NCBI GenBank assembly: GCA_905221605.1
Contig: CAJNDS010002479.1
Coordinates: 455,001-519,000, forward strand
Reading direction: 5' to 3'
From: Symbiodinium natans
Taxonomy: Eukaryota; Sar; Dinophyceae; Suessiales; Symbiodiniaceae
Length of the DNA: 64,000 bases
This document shows, piece after piece, positions 46,192-57,199 of the stretch. Position 1 is the first letter of the stretch. Each line of letters opens with the position of its first letter. The notes under the pieces were generated by a model. The model saw nothing but the letters and a program-made list of their open reading frames with translations, was not told the origin of the DNA and did no database searches. The translations under genes and the position numbers were made by a program.

Positions 46192-47102
46192 GCAGCGCTT
46201 AAGCCACACCCTGTGGGAGCAGCATCCTCATCCAGAGCACGGCCCTGAGGAAGTGCAGGGGTATATAGTGGCTACGCACCCTAGACCCTAAACCCTGAAC
46301 CCCAAACCCCAAACCCTCAACCCAAAACCCTAAATCCTAATCCCCCACAGGAAGCTCTGGAGACGGTCGTCAGTTGTTCTAGGTGTTGGGCTTGCAGGTC
46401 GAAGAGCCTGGCATGTTTGGGCCCTGGGCTTGTCGAAGTGTGAGCGTTCATACCCTAAACCCTAAACCCTCAACCCTAAACCCTAAACCCTAAACCCTGA
46501 ACCCCCAAAGGGAGCTCTGGAGTTCCAGGAGCTCACCAAGATGCGCGTTGAGATGCTAGGCGCCTCGAGGGTTCTCATGGGGGTTAGGGTGTAGGGTTTA
46601 GGGTTTAGGGTTTAGGGTTTAGGGTAGGAGGGATTCAGGGGTCCCATGGTTCAGGATTTCGGGGATTGAAAGTTTAAGTTTAGGTTTTCTGGCTTTCTGG
46701 GTTGAAAGAGTTATTGTTATGGTCTGTAGGTTTGGGGGATTCAGGTTTTCGGGTTTCTGCGGTTTAGGGTCAGGGTTTTGTTTTATTGGTATAGTGGCAG
46801 ATGTCGCAGCGGACAGCACGTTGTGACGATTTGTTCTTTCCTATTCGAGCTGGCCTCAGACACTCCCCATGCCTCAGAAGGTGTAGGGTTTGGAGGCAAA
46901 AGGGTCGCGCGTGACACCGGGCGAGCACACTTTCCAACCACCCAAGCCTCACCAAACCTTAAACCCTAAACCCTAAACCCTAAACCCTAAACCCTAAACC
47001 CTAAACCCTAAACCCTAAACCCTAAACCCTAAACCCTAAACCCTAAACCCTAAACCCTAAACCCTAAACCTGACAGCTGCTTGCAGATCCTTTCGGGCCT
47101 GA
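46192..47102 (+). CDS. Exons between genes G and H, unknown
   Basis: 46192-46260 (QRLSHTLWEQHPHPEHG), 46351-46382 (ALETVVSCS or a shifted frame), 46398-46437, 46511-46582 (ALEFQELTKMRVEMLGAS, 24 codons), 46850-46880 (LASDTPHASE) and 47087 to about 47119 (phase gives PFGPEPPYSTTSS). The links 46351 to 46398 to 46511 and 46850 to 47087 can be kept in phase. No ATG was assigned, so these may be the start of gene H or a separate gene. Between 47127 and 47366 is a family I palindrome with telomere-like insert. Confidence 0.45.
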
Positions 47103-47569
47103 GCCTCCATACTCTACGACATCTTCAACTTGGGATGTTGCCCCTTTATACTCATAAACCCTTAACCCTTAACCCTTAAACCCTAAACGCTAAACCCTAT
47201 AAACCCTTAACCCTAAACCCTAAACCCTTAACCCTGAACCCTTAAACCCTGAACCCTAAACGCTAAACCCTATAAACCTTTATAGGGATTATCGTACCCC
47301 CCCCCCCCCCGTTATCATTTCTATTAATGGCTGTTAGTATAAAGGGGGGAACATCCCAATCTTAAACCCTTAGACCCTGCATCTTTTGCCCTGAAATGCA
47401 GACTTCCGTGGGCCCACAAAATTGAACCTCCCAAACACCCGACCTCAAAATATCAACCAACCTCGAGCGATGAACCCTAAACCCTTAACCCTAAACCCTG
47501 AACCCTAAACCCTAAACCCTAAACCCTTACTAAGCTGGCCTTTGGGATGTTTTACTACATTTTCCGTTC

Positions 47570-48205
47570 TTGGGTTTAGGAGGAACCTACTCAGGAATAT
47601 CTTTCAAAGAGTTTTTAAGGGCCAGCCTAGTTCACACCCCTAGAATCCTTTCACCTTCGTGCGAGAAAATGGAGGCCTTGAAGCACCAAAAGCTAGATCG
47701 TAAGAAGCGAGACATCAAGTATGCTTTCGGATTCTTAAGCAAGCCCCAAATAAAACCCAAGTGCTATGGAACATGAAACGACAACCTACAAGAGGGATCC
47801 TTCGTACTCCACAATCTCGATAGGCCCAAACAACCTGCAGGTACGGCTTTCACAGCCCAGCACAGCGACGCCCACCAGCATGTAGGAGGATACCCTAAAC
47901 CCTAAACCCTAAACCCTAAACCCTAAACCCTAAACCCTAAACCCTAAGGATGGTGTGAGTTCAGGGTTTACTGAAGGGTGTAGGGTTGAGGGTTGAGAGG
48001 TTTGGGCGAGTGTTAGGGCTTTGGGGTTGAGAGTGTGGTAGTTCGAAAGCTTCCGGGTTGCGGAACTTATAAGGCTGCTAAAGTGGTAGGGTTTAGGGTT
48101 TAGGGTTTAGGGTTTAGGGCTTAAGGTTTAGAAGCTCTAAACCCTGGCCCTATTACATGCCGTAGGCAAGGAACCCAAACGTCAATCAAAGTGCGCCTGT
48201 CAGAT
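47570..48205. other. Open frame of unclear status and repeats
   Basis: An A/T-rich frame to TGA at 47774-47776 reads EALKHQKLDRKKRDIKYAFG. It could be an exon or element remnant. After it lie a possible short exon near 47861-47890 (QHSDAHQH), telomere-like units and unique DNA. Confidence 0.3.
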
Positions 48206-48798
48206 ATGCCTGGTATGGCCCCTTTCGGTCCTACTGTACAAGCCTTCGGCCCTAGCAACAAAGCCCTAAAACCCTAAAGGCCCTAAACCCTAAACGGTAT
48301 CCGTAGATCCAGAAGCCCTCAAAGCGATGCCGCGATTTTTCCCAACTCCAAAGTCTGGCCCCTTTTTGGGTCTTGCTTCTTTTGCGGCACCTATTCCTTA
48401 GGGTACCGAGAAAGGGATTTAGGGTTGAGGGTCTAGGGTAACTTAGAGAACTGACCAAGGGCTTCCGTTTTCGGGCCCTTGAGCCCTCGGTACATGAGGG
48501 ACTCCTGGGCTCGGAGCTCCCAGCCCTGAACCCATCTAAACCCTATCTAAGCAATGCCTAGGGTGTACGTTTGAGTGACTTCACTTAACGGATTTGAGGA
48601 AAGGGATCCGCAACCCGAAGCCCTAGGCCCAACCTAAGACCTTACGCCATAGAACCCTAAGCCCTAGGACCCTAAACCCAGAGCCCGAAATCCTAAACCC
48701 TAGAATCCTGGACCCTAAACCATGGAAACCCTGCCCTAAACCCTAAACCAAGGATTGCCGCGTCCTCGAGCAACTGCAGCGTGGCAACATGGGGAGTT
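48206..48798 (+). CDS. Gene H, possible first exons
   Basis: ATG at 48206 is 2 nt after TGTCAG and reads MPGMAPFGPT up to a GTACAA donor at 48236. 48753 to about 48798 reads DCRVLEQLQRGNMG after AACCAAG and is compatible in phase. The link to 49362 does not match, so an exon is missing or one of these is false. Confidence 0.35.
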
Positions 48799-49361
48799 GA
48801 GCGAGCATTTTCAGTTTTTTTTGGATCAGGGTTTAGGGTTTAGGATCAAGGGTTCCAGGGTTCGAGGGCTGTAGGGTTCGGATTTTCTTGGGGGTTCTAG
48901 GTCTCAGGGTTTAGGGTTTAGGGTTTAGGGTTTAGGGTTTAGCGTTTAGGGCATTGCTCTCAGACGTTCGTCCCGGCATAGTTCCAGGGGTCAAAAAAGG
49001 GTTTAGGGTTTAGGGTATAGTTACCTGGGCCCTTAAGATGGTCCCCTACCTCCTTTAAAGGATTCTGAAGTATGGGCCCTGAAGTTGTACAAGGTAGAAA
49101 AGGGTGTATAAGGGGTACCCGTTTTAGGGGCCTATACTCAGGGACCATGAAACTACCCTAGGATATGTGCAAACATGCTTCGGAAGACTTGGGCTAGCAG
49201 CCTGCACTCAACCCACGTTGCTGCGCGAACTGTACTTTGCGTGAACTGGTGAACAAGGAACACGCGAAAGCTCCCTAAACCCTAAACCCTAAACCCTAAA
49301 CCCTAAACCCTAAACCCTAAACCCTAAACCCTAAACCCTGAACCCTCTGAAAGTCCTGCAG

Positions 49362-50696
49362 CTCCCTAGCATGTTGATCGCTTCAGAGAAGTCAGATGGC
49401 GGTCTAAGCAAAAGTTCCATCTTTGACAGCATTCTCTGCGAAGAGACATTACACATCCCACCGAAAATCTGGACCTACAGGGACGAAGATTTCGGTGGCG
49501 GCTTGAGCAGAATATCCCTAAACCCTAAATCCTAAACCCTAAACCCCAAACCCAGCACCCGTCGGGGGGGGGAGCGAATACCCCGGTCAGTCTCTCGCAG
49601 AAAGCAAGCTTGAGGTTCTGGGAGTCGCGGCTCCACTCTGCGTGCCCAGAGTAAGACTACCCTAAACCCTAAATCCTAAACCCTAAACCCTAAACCCTAA
49701 ACCTTGATTTCTAGCATTCAGCTTCTGGGACACTTCATATGCTGCTTCATGGAGGCTCCGGAGGATGCCATGAAGGGTTTAGGACTTAGGGTTTAGGGTG
49801 TAGGGCTAGGGTTTAGGGTTTAGGGGCTAGGGTTTAGGGTTTAGGGTTTAGGGCTAGGGTTTAGGGTTTAATGTTTAGGGTTACCTGGGTTTGGCTTCCA
49901 AGGCTGTACAAGTGGGACCACTCGCGGGAGGTCATCGCCCAAGCGCTGGCTCCTCGTCCGTGGCCAGGGTTTAGGCTTTGGAGTTTAGGGTTTAGGGTTT
50001 GTGGTTTGGGGTTTAGGGTTGAGGGTTTTAGGGTTGTAGTTGTTTGTTAGGTTGTTTAGGGTGTTTTAGGGTTTTAGGGTTTACTAGGGATTTCAGCCGC
50101 AAATCAGGAAGGGAATGAAAGGTTGGACCCCCAGTGCTGGCTGAGCGTGAGATGAATCTCGGTAGGTTTAGGGTTTAGGGTTTAGGGAGGGTTTAAGGGC
50201 CCTCCTCGGAATGAAACCCACTGGAAGTTGATGGACTGCATGCAATTTCAGAATGGAATCATGCATCGTCCCGATCCGAAAAACCCCAGACTTCATACGA
50301 ATCGCGCAGTGAAGAGGTAAGGGTTCAGGGATTGGGTTCGGAGTCAAGGGAGTTTGGGCTTGGGTTGAACTTTGGGGTTTGCAGGCTTTTGGGGTTCGTG
50401 CGGTTCATACTTTAGCAACACTCGAAGGCTCTCAAGCCCTGGGTATGCAGGACCTTGTCAGTTCGACTTGCGGATCTTGTAGCCATGTGCGGATGCATGT
50501 CATGATATCTGTAAACCCCTAAACCCTAAACCCTAAACCCTAAACCCTAGACCCCAAAGCTCTGGCAAGCCGACTGCGCTCTGGATCCGGGCGCTGGAGC
50601 CTTTGGGCTTTAGAGGCTTCTGGGTTTGCACCCAACCATGTAAGTCTACAGCAGTCCCCGCAGTGCCGTTGCTAGTCGGGTGTCAAAAAAACCCTG
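49362..50696 (+). CDS. Gene H, nine exons joined in frame (176 codons)
   Basis: 49362-49509, 49601-49650, 49722-49776, 49903-49968, 50097-50146, 50252-50316, 50560-50606, 50614-50639 and 50676-50696 sum to 528 nt with no phase conflict. Peptides: SKSSIFDSILCEETLH, PKIWTYRDEDFGGGLSR, LEVLGVAAPLCVPR, GHFICCFMEAPEDAMK, NQEGNERLDPQCWLS, MHRPDPKNPRLHTNRAV, KPTALWIRALEPL, EASGFAPNH. Donors include GTAAGA, GTGAGA, GTAAGG and GTAAGT. The exon at 49903 is more protein-like in another frame (YKWDHSREVIAQAL), so one boundary may be off. No family recognised. Confidence 0.58.
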
Positions 50697-50729
50697 GTTT
50701 AGGGTTTAGGGTTCAGGGTTTGGTGACAG

Positions 50730-51152
50730 CTGAGCTGGCGATTCGGCAAGTCCAGATGCAATATAAAAGGGAGCGAAAGCGAGTTTAGGATCTTGCTGAA
50801 GGAGTCTCAAACCCTAAACCCTGAACCCCAAGTCCTAAACCCTGAACCCAAAGCGAGAAAACCCTAAACCCTAAAACCCTAGGACCCTAAGACCCTAAGG
50901 CCCTAAGACCCTAAGACCCTAAGACCCTAAGACCCTAAGACCCTAAGACCCTAAAACCCTAAAACCCTAAAACCCTAAAACCCTAAAACCCTACACCAAA
51001 CCCCCTAAAACCCTTAACCCCCAGGAGATGGGCCCCAAGCTTCCCCTCCCCCCCCCCCCCCCCCCCCTCCAAAAAAAAAAAAGGCACCCTACTACGAGCG
51101 GCTCGTGAAGAAGCTTGGACATGTCTGGGACGTTCTTGTCGGGCAGTCTTAA
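50730..51152 (+). CDS. Gene H, last exons with stop
   Basis: 50730-50782 is open in two frames; one gives AELAIRQVQMQYKRERKR before GTTTAG. 51084-51152 follows a poly-C and poly-A acceptor (AAAAAAG) and reads YYERLVKKLGHVWDVLVG to TAA at 51150-51152. These two frames join in phase with each other, but the upstream phase then needs one more base, so a small exon is unplaced. The array 50883-51000 has units CCCTAAGA and CCCTAAAA. Confidence 0.5.
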
Positions 51153-51797
51153 CTCTAAACTGCCTAAACCCTACAGTATTAGTACTAAGAGTAAGAAGAG
51201 TAACAATAAGAACAATAGCGATAAGAACAAAACACTGGTAATGGTGGTAATGGTGGTTTTTAAATATTACCTACTAACAACAGAAGGAGTGCTAGTGAAC
51301 CTTATAAGTCCAAACCTTTCGACCCGCCTATGTGAAGAATCCAAACCTGCTTTTTTAAATAGCCCATTGCTGCAAACCCCCTGGTAGGAGCCCGATGAAA
51401 AGGCACCTGAACTAACCTACACAAGAGGCAGTCCCTACCAGAGAGCCCCTAAGCCCTAAACTCTGAAAACCTTGGGGTTCTAGTGGAGAGTCTGCCCCGC
51501 CGGAACCCCAAAAGCCCACGCAGCTTCACGCGAAACGCTTTAGGCTTCAGGCTTGAGCGGGTTTAGGGTTTAGGGTCTAGGGTTTAGGCTTCAGGCTTGA
51601 CAGGGTTTGGGATTTAGGCCTGGGTTGAAAAAAGGAGGATGCTGTCCGTGCTGCCCGTATTCTCTCTCCTTTGTTTCATGGGCACCCTACAACACACTCC
51701 AAACCCTAAACCCTCCTAAACCCTAAACCGTAAACCCTAAACCCTAAACCCTAAACCCTAAACCCTAAACCAACCCTTTTGAGCCTCTTGAAGCGAC
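51153..51797. other. Intergenic region, genes H to I
   Basis: AT-rich stretch with AATAAGAACAATAG-type repeats (51180-51260), likely 3' UTR or spacer, then TTTAGGG and CCCTAAA arrays. An open frame at 51115-51387 has biased composition and is not accepted as coding. Confidence 0.5.
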
Positions 51798-53677
51798 ATG
51801 GCCAGCTTGTTTGATTCGTATGTTACCGAAGAACTCCTAGCCACGAGTTCGAAGTACAGCTGCTTTCGCAGCTTGCGGGAATTCGGTGATGCTTTGGATG
51901 TTTAGGGAAATCGCGCTATTAGGGTGTTAGGGGTATTCGAACATGAGGGCATTTTATGGGGTTGTAGGGTTTGGATGTTTAGGGATTTTGCGTTATTAGG
52001 GTATGTGATAGGGTTGTAGGTTTCAGGGTTTAGGGTGCAGGGTTTAGGGGCCATCGACTGAGCTTTTTCTCGACGAAGCTGCTTTGCTTATCTTGCTCGT
52101 GATTTTCTGTAGCCCCCACGCCGAAGTCAAAGGGCTTAAAGGGGTAGAGAGGTTAGTCTCTAAGGTTGCTTATATGGGCCCTTGAATGTGGTACCTAAGG
52201 GGTCCTCTCTTAAGGGGCCCGCACCAATGGACAGTGTAACTACCCTAAGGGAGTCATGGCTCGGAATTTCAACACTAACTTTGTCGCACAAGTTCGTGAC
52301 CAGAGTTTTTGGAACATGCCCTAAAACCCTGCAGGTTTGAATTGCAGTCCAGCGGCAGTGGTGGAGTAGGAATAAACGCCTTGCATGTCGGATCAAGGTA
52401 GCTACGAACATGACTGCCCTTATTCCTGATTCTTAGAAGAAAAAGGTACTTGTTTTTCCTGATCAGGCACCCTAAACCCTAAACCCTAAACCCCAAACCC
52501 TAAACCTCAAACCCTAAACCCTAAACCCAGTTTGAGGGTTCAAGGTTTGCCCGCATGCTAACGGTTACACTCAGGCGTGGCTGGGCGCTGACGCGGCAGG
52601 AGACCTGGCACTGCAGACTTGGGGCTCAAGACCTTGAAGACGCAAGGGTTTAGGGTTTAGGGTTTAGGGTTTAGGGTTTAGAGTTTAGGTTAGTTAGAAG
52701 TTGGTTTATAAGTACCTTAAGTGATTTTGTAGTATAGGCTGCCTTACTTGCAACCCTACTTTTAGCTACCTATGAACCTTCAGCCCTAAACTAGGTTTGG
52801 GGTTTGGGGTTTTAGGGCACCTCGGTAAGAAAAACACCAGTATACGCACGTGGGATGTCGTGGTTAGGGTGAGTGAAGGTTGAGAGCTTCAGATTTGGAG
52901 TTGGGCATACAAGGTCTCAGCCCCCGGATGACTCTACTTCGAACTCGCGAGAACAAGCATGCTGCACCAGGGCGGCTAGGTTTCCGTTTGGCTGGAGACA
53001 TTAGAGAACATTGGTCCAACAGTGGAGCCTGAGTACTTAGCTCTGAAGGAGGCCTCAAAGAACCGGAAGGCAAACAGTTTCGGGGTGCCCTCACATAATA
53101 TAGGGTCGGAATAATTGCTAATCGTGTTCCCTTTAGGGTCCCTTTATCACTATACTATAAGAACCCCCCAAAACCCTATTCTAATTACTCAGGCCCCTTT
53201 TTAAAGCCATGTTGAGGGGAAAACCTCGATGTTCGGAATGTTCGACAATGTTTGACCAGGAGCTTCTCCGAGATGTCGAGCTTCTGCTGGGTGGCTCGTA
53301 CGAGGCTCGCGGGACGTAGTGTCTTTCTTACTGTTGGTTAGCAGGGAATGAGGGAAATAGGGCCCTATATATACCCTTTAAGGAATTACTTAGGGTACCT
53401 CATTCCATCATTTCCTACTAAGCAACACAAATTTTTGGGGTCCATGTATGCTCCTTTCTGAAAAATGCGTGTCGGGGGCGCAGTGCTAGACGGGTGGCCA
53501 AATGTACAGGAAGCGACTCCCTTCACACGCTGGTGTGCCTTCCTTTCGGCGCTACGCACGGTCAATCCCGGTGGTCTGAACCTAAACCATAAACCTGATG
53601 CGTGGCCAGGCGGGTGGCAAAGAAATCATAAACCTCCTCGGCTCTGGTTTGGGGATTGTGGGCTAGGAGGGGCATGA
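51798..53677 (+). CDS. Gene I, unknown protein
   Basis: ATG at 51798 is 4 nt after CTTGAAG. Exons: 51798-51885 (MASLFDSYVTEELLATSS), 52113-52133 (APTPKSK), 52575-52647 (GWALTRQETWHCRLGAQD), 53260-53315 (LLRDVELLLGGSYEARG), 53484-53560 (RRVAKCTGSDSLHTLVC) and a terminal stretch from about 53612 to TGA 53675-53677 (KPPRLWFGDCGLGGA). 51798 to 52113 and 52575 to 53260 to 53484 to the end are in phase; 52133 to 52575 is not. For 52575-53260 the donor must be G|GTTTAG. No family recognised. Confidence 0.52.
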
Positions 53678-54041
53678 AGGGATCAAAAGGCTTATGGTTC
53701 AGGTTTTAGGGTTTAGGGCTTAAGAAAAATGCTCAGGGTCGAATCTGTCCACCCAACTTGCATCAGAACCGCTTTACGCCTCCAGCTAAGCCGCAGCCCC
53801 TAGCCCAAAACCCGATACCCCAAGCTTCCCGGGCATCCACAGACTGTGGCGAGGCCTTTATGGCGCGATAGCTGCTTGATCGGAATGCGCGCCCCTGTGT
53901 GGCCGTGGGTTGTTCTGATGTTAGCTGTCTAAGCTTGGGTTTCGGGTTTAGGGTTTAGGGTTTAGGGTTTAGGGCTAGGATTTAGAGTGGCCCGAAGCTC
54001 CTCAAAGCTTATCGCGTATCACCGGCTTTCCATGGCGTGCG
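53678..54041. other. Intergenic region, genes I to J
   Basis: TTTAGGG units and unique DNA. An open stretch at about 53841-53940 (CLIGMRAPVWPWVV, stop TAA) is noted but not linked to any exon. Confidence 0.4.
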
Positions 54042-55655
54042 ATGAGCTTGTTTGACCAGGGTGGTTTCCCCAACCCCCACAACAGCACCGAGCTCGAGAA
54101 GAATCCACAGCCGGTTTCGTTCTGATCTGCCTGTGCATTGAGTGGTGCCTGAGTACCCAGGCCCAAGAATGAGCGTTCATACCCCAAAAGGTTAAAGGTT
54201 ATTATGATATACTTGGGACCCAAGGTCCCTACATAGGAGGTACTTGAAGGCCCAAGTATACAAGTAGGGGCCCCCTTACTACACCAACTATAGCTAAAGG
54301 AATTTTCGGCTAGAAAATGGGACTTGTACTCCAATTTAAGGCCCTTACAACCCTACTTATAGCTAGGGGGCCCCTACATGTACCCTATTTAGGTACATGG
54401 ACCCCTATACCCTAAACCCCAAACCCTAAACCCTAAACCCTTAGAGTCTTACCTCAGCCTAAAAGCCAACGCAATTCAACCCTTTAGCTGTGCTCCGAGG
54501 CTCTCATAGCCAAGCTCCTCTAAAACTTCCCCACAAGGGGTTTAGGGTTTAGGTTTTAGGGCTTAGGGTTTAGGAGGCTTCGGCCCTGGCGTGAGGATTT
54601 GCAGGTTCAGGGTTCAGAGTCTCAGTCCTGGGGTCAAAAGGGTGTAGGGCTTGGTTTAGGGAAGCCTGTGAAAAAAAGGCACCCTCCAAGGGTAGTTTCA
54701 TGGTGCCTGAATATGGTCCCTTACCTCCCTTAAAGGCTTCTGGAGTATGCCCACTTGGGTTTTGTAGGGTATGCAAGCGGTACCCCAAGACACCCTGCGA
54801 CCGTTAGCACCACTCGACGGCTCGGCATTGCAGTGTTTCGCATTGCTGCATCGCGCCGCCTGAAAGACTGAGAGACTTGTAGAGGCGTGCCTGTGACACT
54901 TTGTGTCGCAGGCACCGCCGGCGCGGCCCGGGCGATCAGAAATGGGTCAAGGAACGGCTTGGTTGGGTTGGGGCCCAGCCCCTAAAGACTAAACCCTAAA
55001 CCCTATTCCCTACACCCTAAATCCTAAACCCCGAACCAGACACCCTCAACCGAAATAAGCCCTATTATACCAGTGTAGACCCCAGAAAGAGACCATGCGA
55101 GAACAGAAGTCCAGCAAAGTTTAGGGTTCAGGGTTTAGGGCTCTAGGGTTTAGGGCTCTAGGGTTTAGGGTGGTTTCCCATGTCGCAAGCCGAATCCCCC
55201 CCCTAGATTCCCCCCAGAATGAAGGCTATGTAGGGATAATTAAGCCTGGTTAATTGCCGTTCGTGTTGTATAACCCAACCCGTCAGTGTTGACAGATTGT
55301 GTGGGAAAGCTAGATGCTAAATGCTGGGGTTCAGGGTTTGGGGCACTTGCTATCTGCGGGTTTGGGACCATGGTTGCAAGGAATCGGGCCAAGACACGCT
55401 TGCACCCACAGACCCTAACCCTAAGGCTCCAAAGTAGGTATTCCTTTCTACTTGGAGCCCTAGGGTAGACCCTAAACCCTAAACCCAAACCCTGAACCCT
55501 GAACCCTAAACCCTAAACCCTAAACCCTAAACCCTAAACCGTAAAGGCACAACACACACACACACACCCTTCGATGTCTAAGGTGCCCGGAAGGGCATGA
55601 CAACGCTCTGCGGGCGACTCATGGACCACCCGCTTCTCATGGAGACCACACTGAG
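54042..55655 (+). CDS. Gene J, seven exons joined in frame (116 codons)
   Basis: 54042-54113 (MSLFDQGGFPNPHNSTEL), 54808-54878 (CSVSHCCIAPPERLRD), 54912-54951 (RRGPGDQKWVK, ending at a GA donor), 55092-55118 (MREQKSSK before GTTTAG), 55218-55229 (NEGY, 12 nt), 55381-55433 (SGQDTLAPTDPNPKAPK, donor GTAGGT) and 55583-55655. The sum is 348 nt and all phases match. The last exon has a second open frame (LMDHPLLMETTL) that looks more natural. No family recognised. Confidence 0.55.
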
Positions 55656-56456
55656 GTTGGGGTATTTAGGGTTTAGGGTTTAGGGTTTCGGGCCTAAGGT
55701 TCGGGTTTAGGGTTTATAAGGCTTAGGGTTTGGGGATTGGGCAAAGGGCTTGGGGTAAGCCTACGTGGGTCCCAGACCTCATTTTCATGTGCCTACGTAA
55801 GTTGTAGTTGTAGGGTCGGGGGTTATTTCAATTTCAGGTGGGTTCATTCCCCCTTTAAACCCCTCGGTACCCTTCGGGGGCCGAGGGTTTCAGACTCTTC
55901 ACTGCAGCCGTATTATAGGGTCCTTAATGGGGTTCGTGGGACCGTACGATGTCTGCCCACACTGTGGATTTGGTATTGGCTGGATGAAGTGCAAATTTCA
56001 TGACGGGCATGCGTACATGTGGTGCAAAGCTGGCTACAAATCTTGTTCCTGGAAAGAGAGTGCACCGATCCAGCCGACAGCCTCGTCTTCTTGTGCCTTC
56101 TACCCCAGCACGCAAGCTGGCTACAAATCTGCGTGGCGCTGCTCAGTTGACCAGGGAGCGCCTGACATACTTGTGAGAGGGCTCCTGATTTGAAGCTCTT
56201 CCGTACTGAAGCAGTAGTGGGGTAGGTACCTAGGGAACCTTGGGGGATCTTCAAAAGTTTTAGGGAGTAGTGGGGAGTATTCGGGAACCTTGGGTCACAT
56301 ACCTGCTTGAGCCCTTTCTCCCTCAAGCACCCTACTTGGTCTGGGAGCCTGGGCTCAGTTTCGGATTGTGGAGTCAGACGGTTTTGGGTAGGGTCCGGGG
56401 TTTGAGCTTTGGGATGACTTTTAGGCTTGCACATGCAGGTCTTGTGCGTCTCAAAG
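55656..56456. other. Region with a cysteine-rich open frame
   Basis: A + frame at 55927-56193 reads CPHCGFGIGWMKCKFHDG and contains the repeated unit AGYKS twice. The C-x2-C spacing recalls a zinc ribbon, but boundaries and phase are not supported. Around 56215-56290 are short copies of an AGTAGTGGGGAGTA / CTCCCTACTACTC type element seen also near 11650 and 42190. Confidence 0.3.
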
Positions 56457-56715
56457 GGAAGCTCTCAAGCCTTCACCCGAAACCTCGAGCCGCGATTCCT
56501 AAGCCCGAAGACCTGCATCCGGAACCCCGAAATCCTCAAAGCCCTACAAACCCTAAACCCTGAACCCTAGCAGCCCTAAACCCCAAACCCCATAAACCCC
56601 ATAAACCCCATAAACCCTAAACCCGAAAAGCAATAACGCCGCCAGCACCGCTTCCCTGGCCGGCGACACGGCATTGCATGCCGCTGCCAAGTCGGGTTGG
56701 GCACCGCCGGCGCAA
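56457..56715 (+). CDS. Two exons, the second an ankyrin-type repeat
   Basis: 56457-56540 (FTRNLEPRFLSPKTC, RNPEILK; GC donor) and 56631-56715 (NNAASTASLAGDTALHAAA, then KSGWAPPAQ; donor GTTAGG). The second carries G-D-T-A-L-H-x-A-A-x-x-G, the core of an ankyrin repeat, a protein-protein interaction unit. The two do not join in phase as drawn. Confidence 0.55.
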
Positions 56716-57199
56716 GTTAGGTGGACAGGTTAAGGGTTATTACTCAGTATTACTTATTATTTATTTTTATTTGTATTATTATTCATTATTTATTATTTAT
56801 TCTTTATGATTTATTACTTATTATATATTATTCTTATTATTATTCTTATGATTTTATTATCTGGTTAAGCTTCAATTTATTTATTTTGATTCTTAGTAGC
56901 TGAATGACTACACTTTACACTTTTGGGGTACTATAATCCGCCTGTAGAACTGCAAGTGTACACTTTTTGGGGGGCTTATGAACTCAGCAACTAAGCCATT
57001 GTTTCTATTTTGTTTTTTTACGGGGGGAGTTGGGGTTTAGGGTTCAGGGTTTAGGATTTAGGGGTGGGGGAGCCCTCAAGTCATGACCGAAACTTTCGAT
57101 GAAAACTTTCGGTCAAAACTTCTTGAGACCCAAACCCCATACAATTTCTATATACCCTAATCCCTAAACCCTGAACCCTAAACCCCATAAACCCTAAAC
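56716..57199. other. AT-rich tract and family D element
   Basis: 56745-56890 is TTATTA-rich low complexity (an open frame of I, Y and L is artefact). A family D element follows at 56892-56995. Confidence 0.7.
56892..56995 (+). mobile_element. Family D element, copy 3
   Basis: 104 bp, ends CTTAGTAGCTGA and TCAGCAACTAAG, perfect over 10 bp inverted. No 4-bp target duplicate is evident. It is the most intact copy of the family. Confidence 0.8.

Noticed and set aside
51115-51387. Asn/Lys-rich protein
   Set aside because: Composition reflects an AT-rich simple-sequence spacer after the stop of gene H.
54002-54334. Minus-strand 110-codon gene
   Set aside because: It overlaps the in-phase first exon of gene J and crosses repeat-like DNA with no start or splice support.
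55927-56193. Zinc-ribbon protein
   Set aside because: C-x2-C is present, but there is no second complete pair in the right spacing and no supported exon boundaries.
56721-56903. Ile/Tyr/Leu membrane protein
   Set aside because: It is the translation of a TTATTA low-complexity tract.
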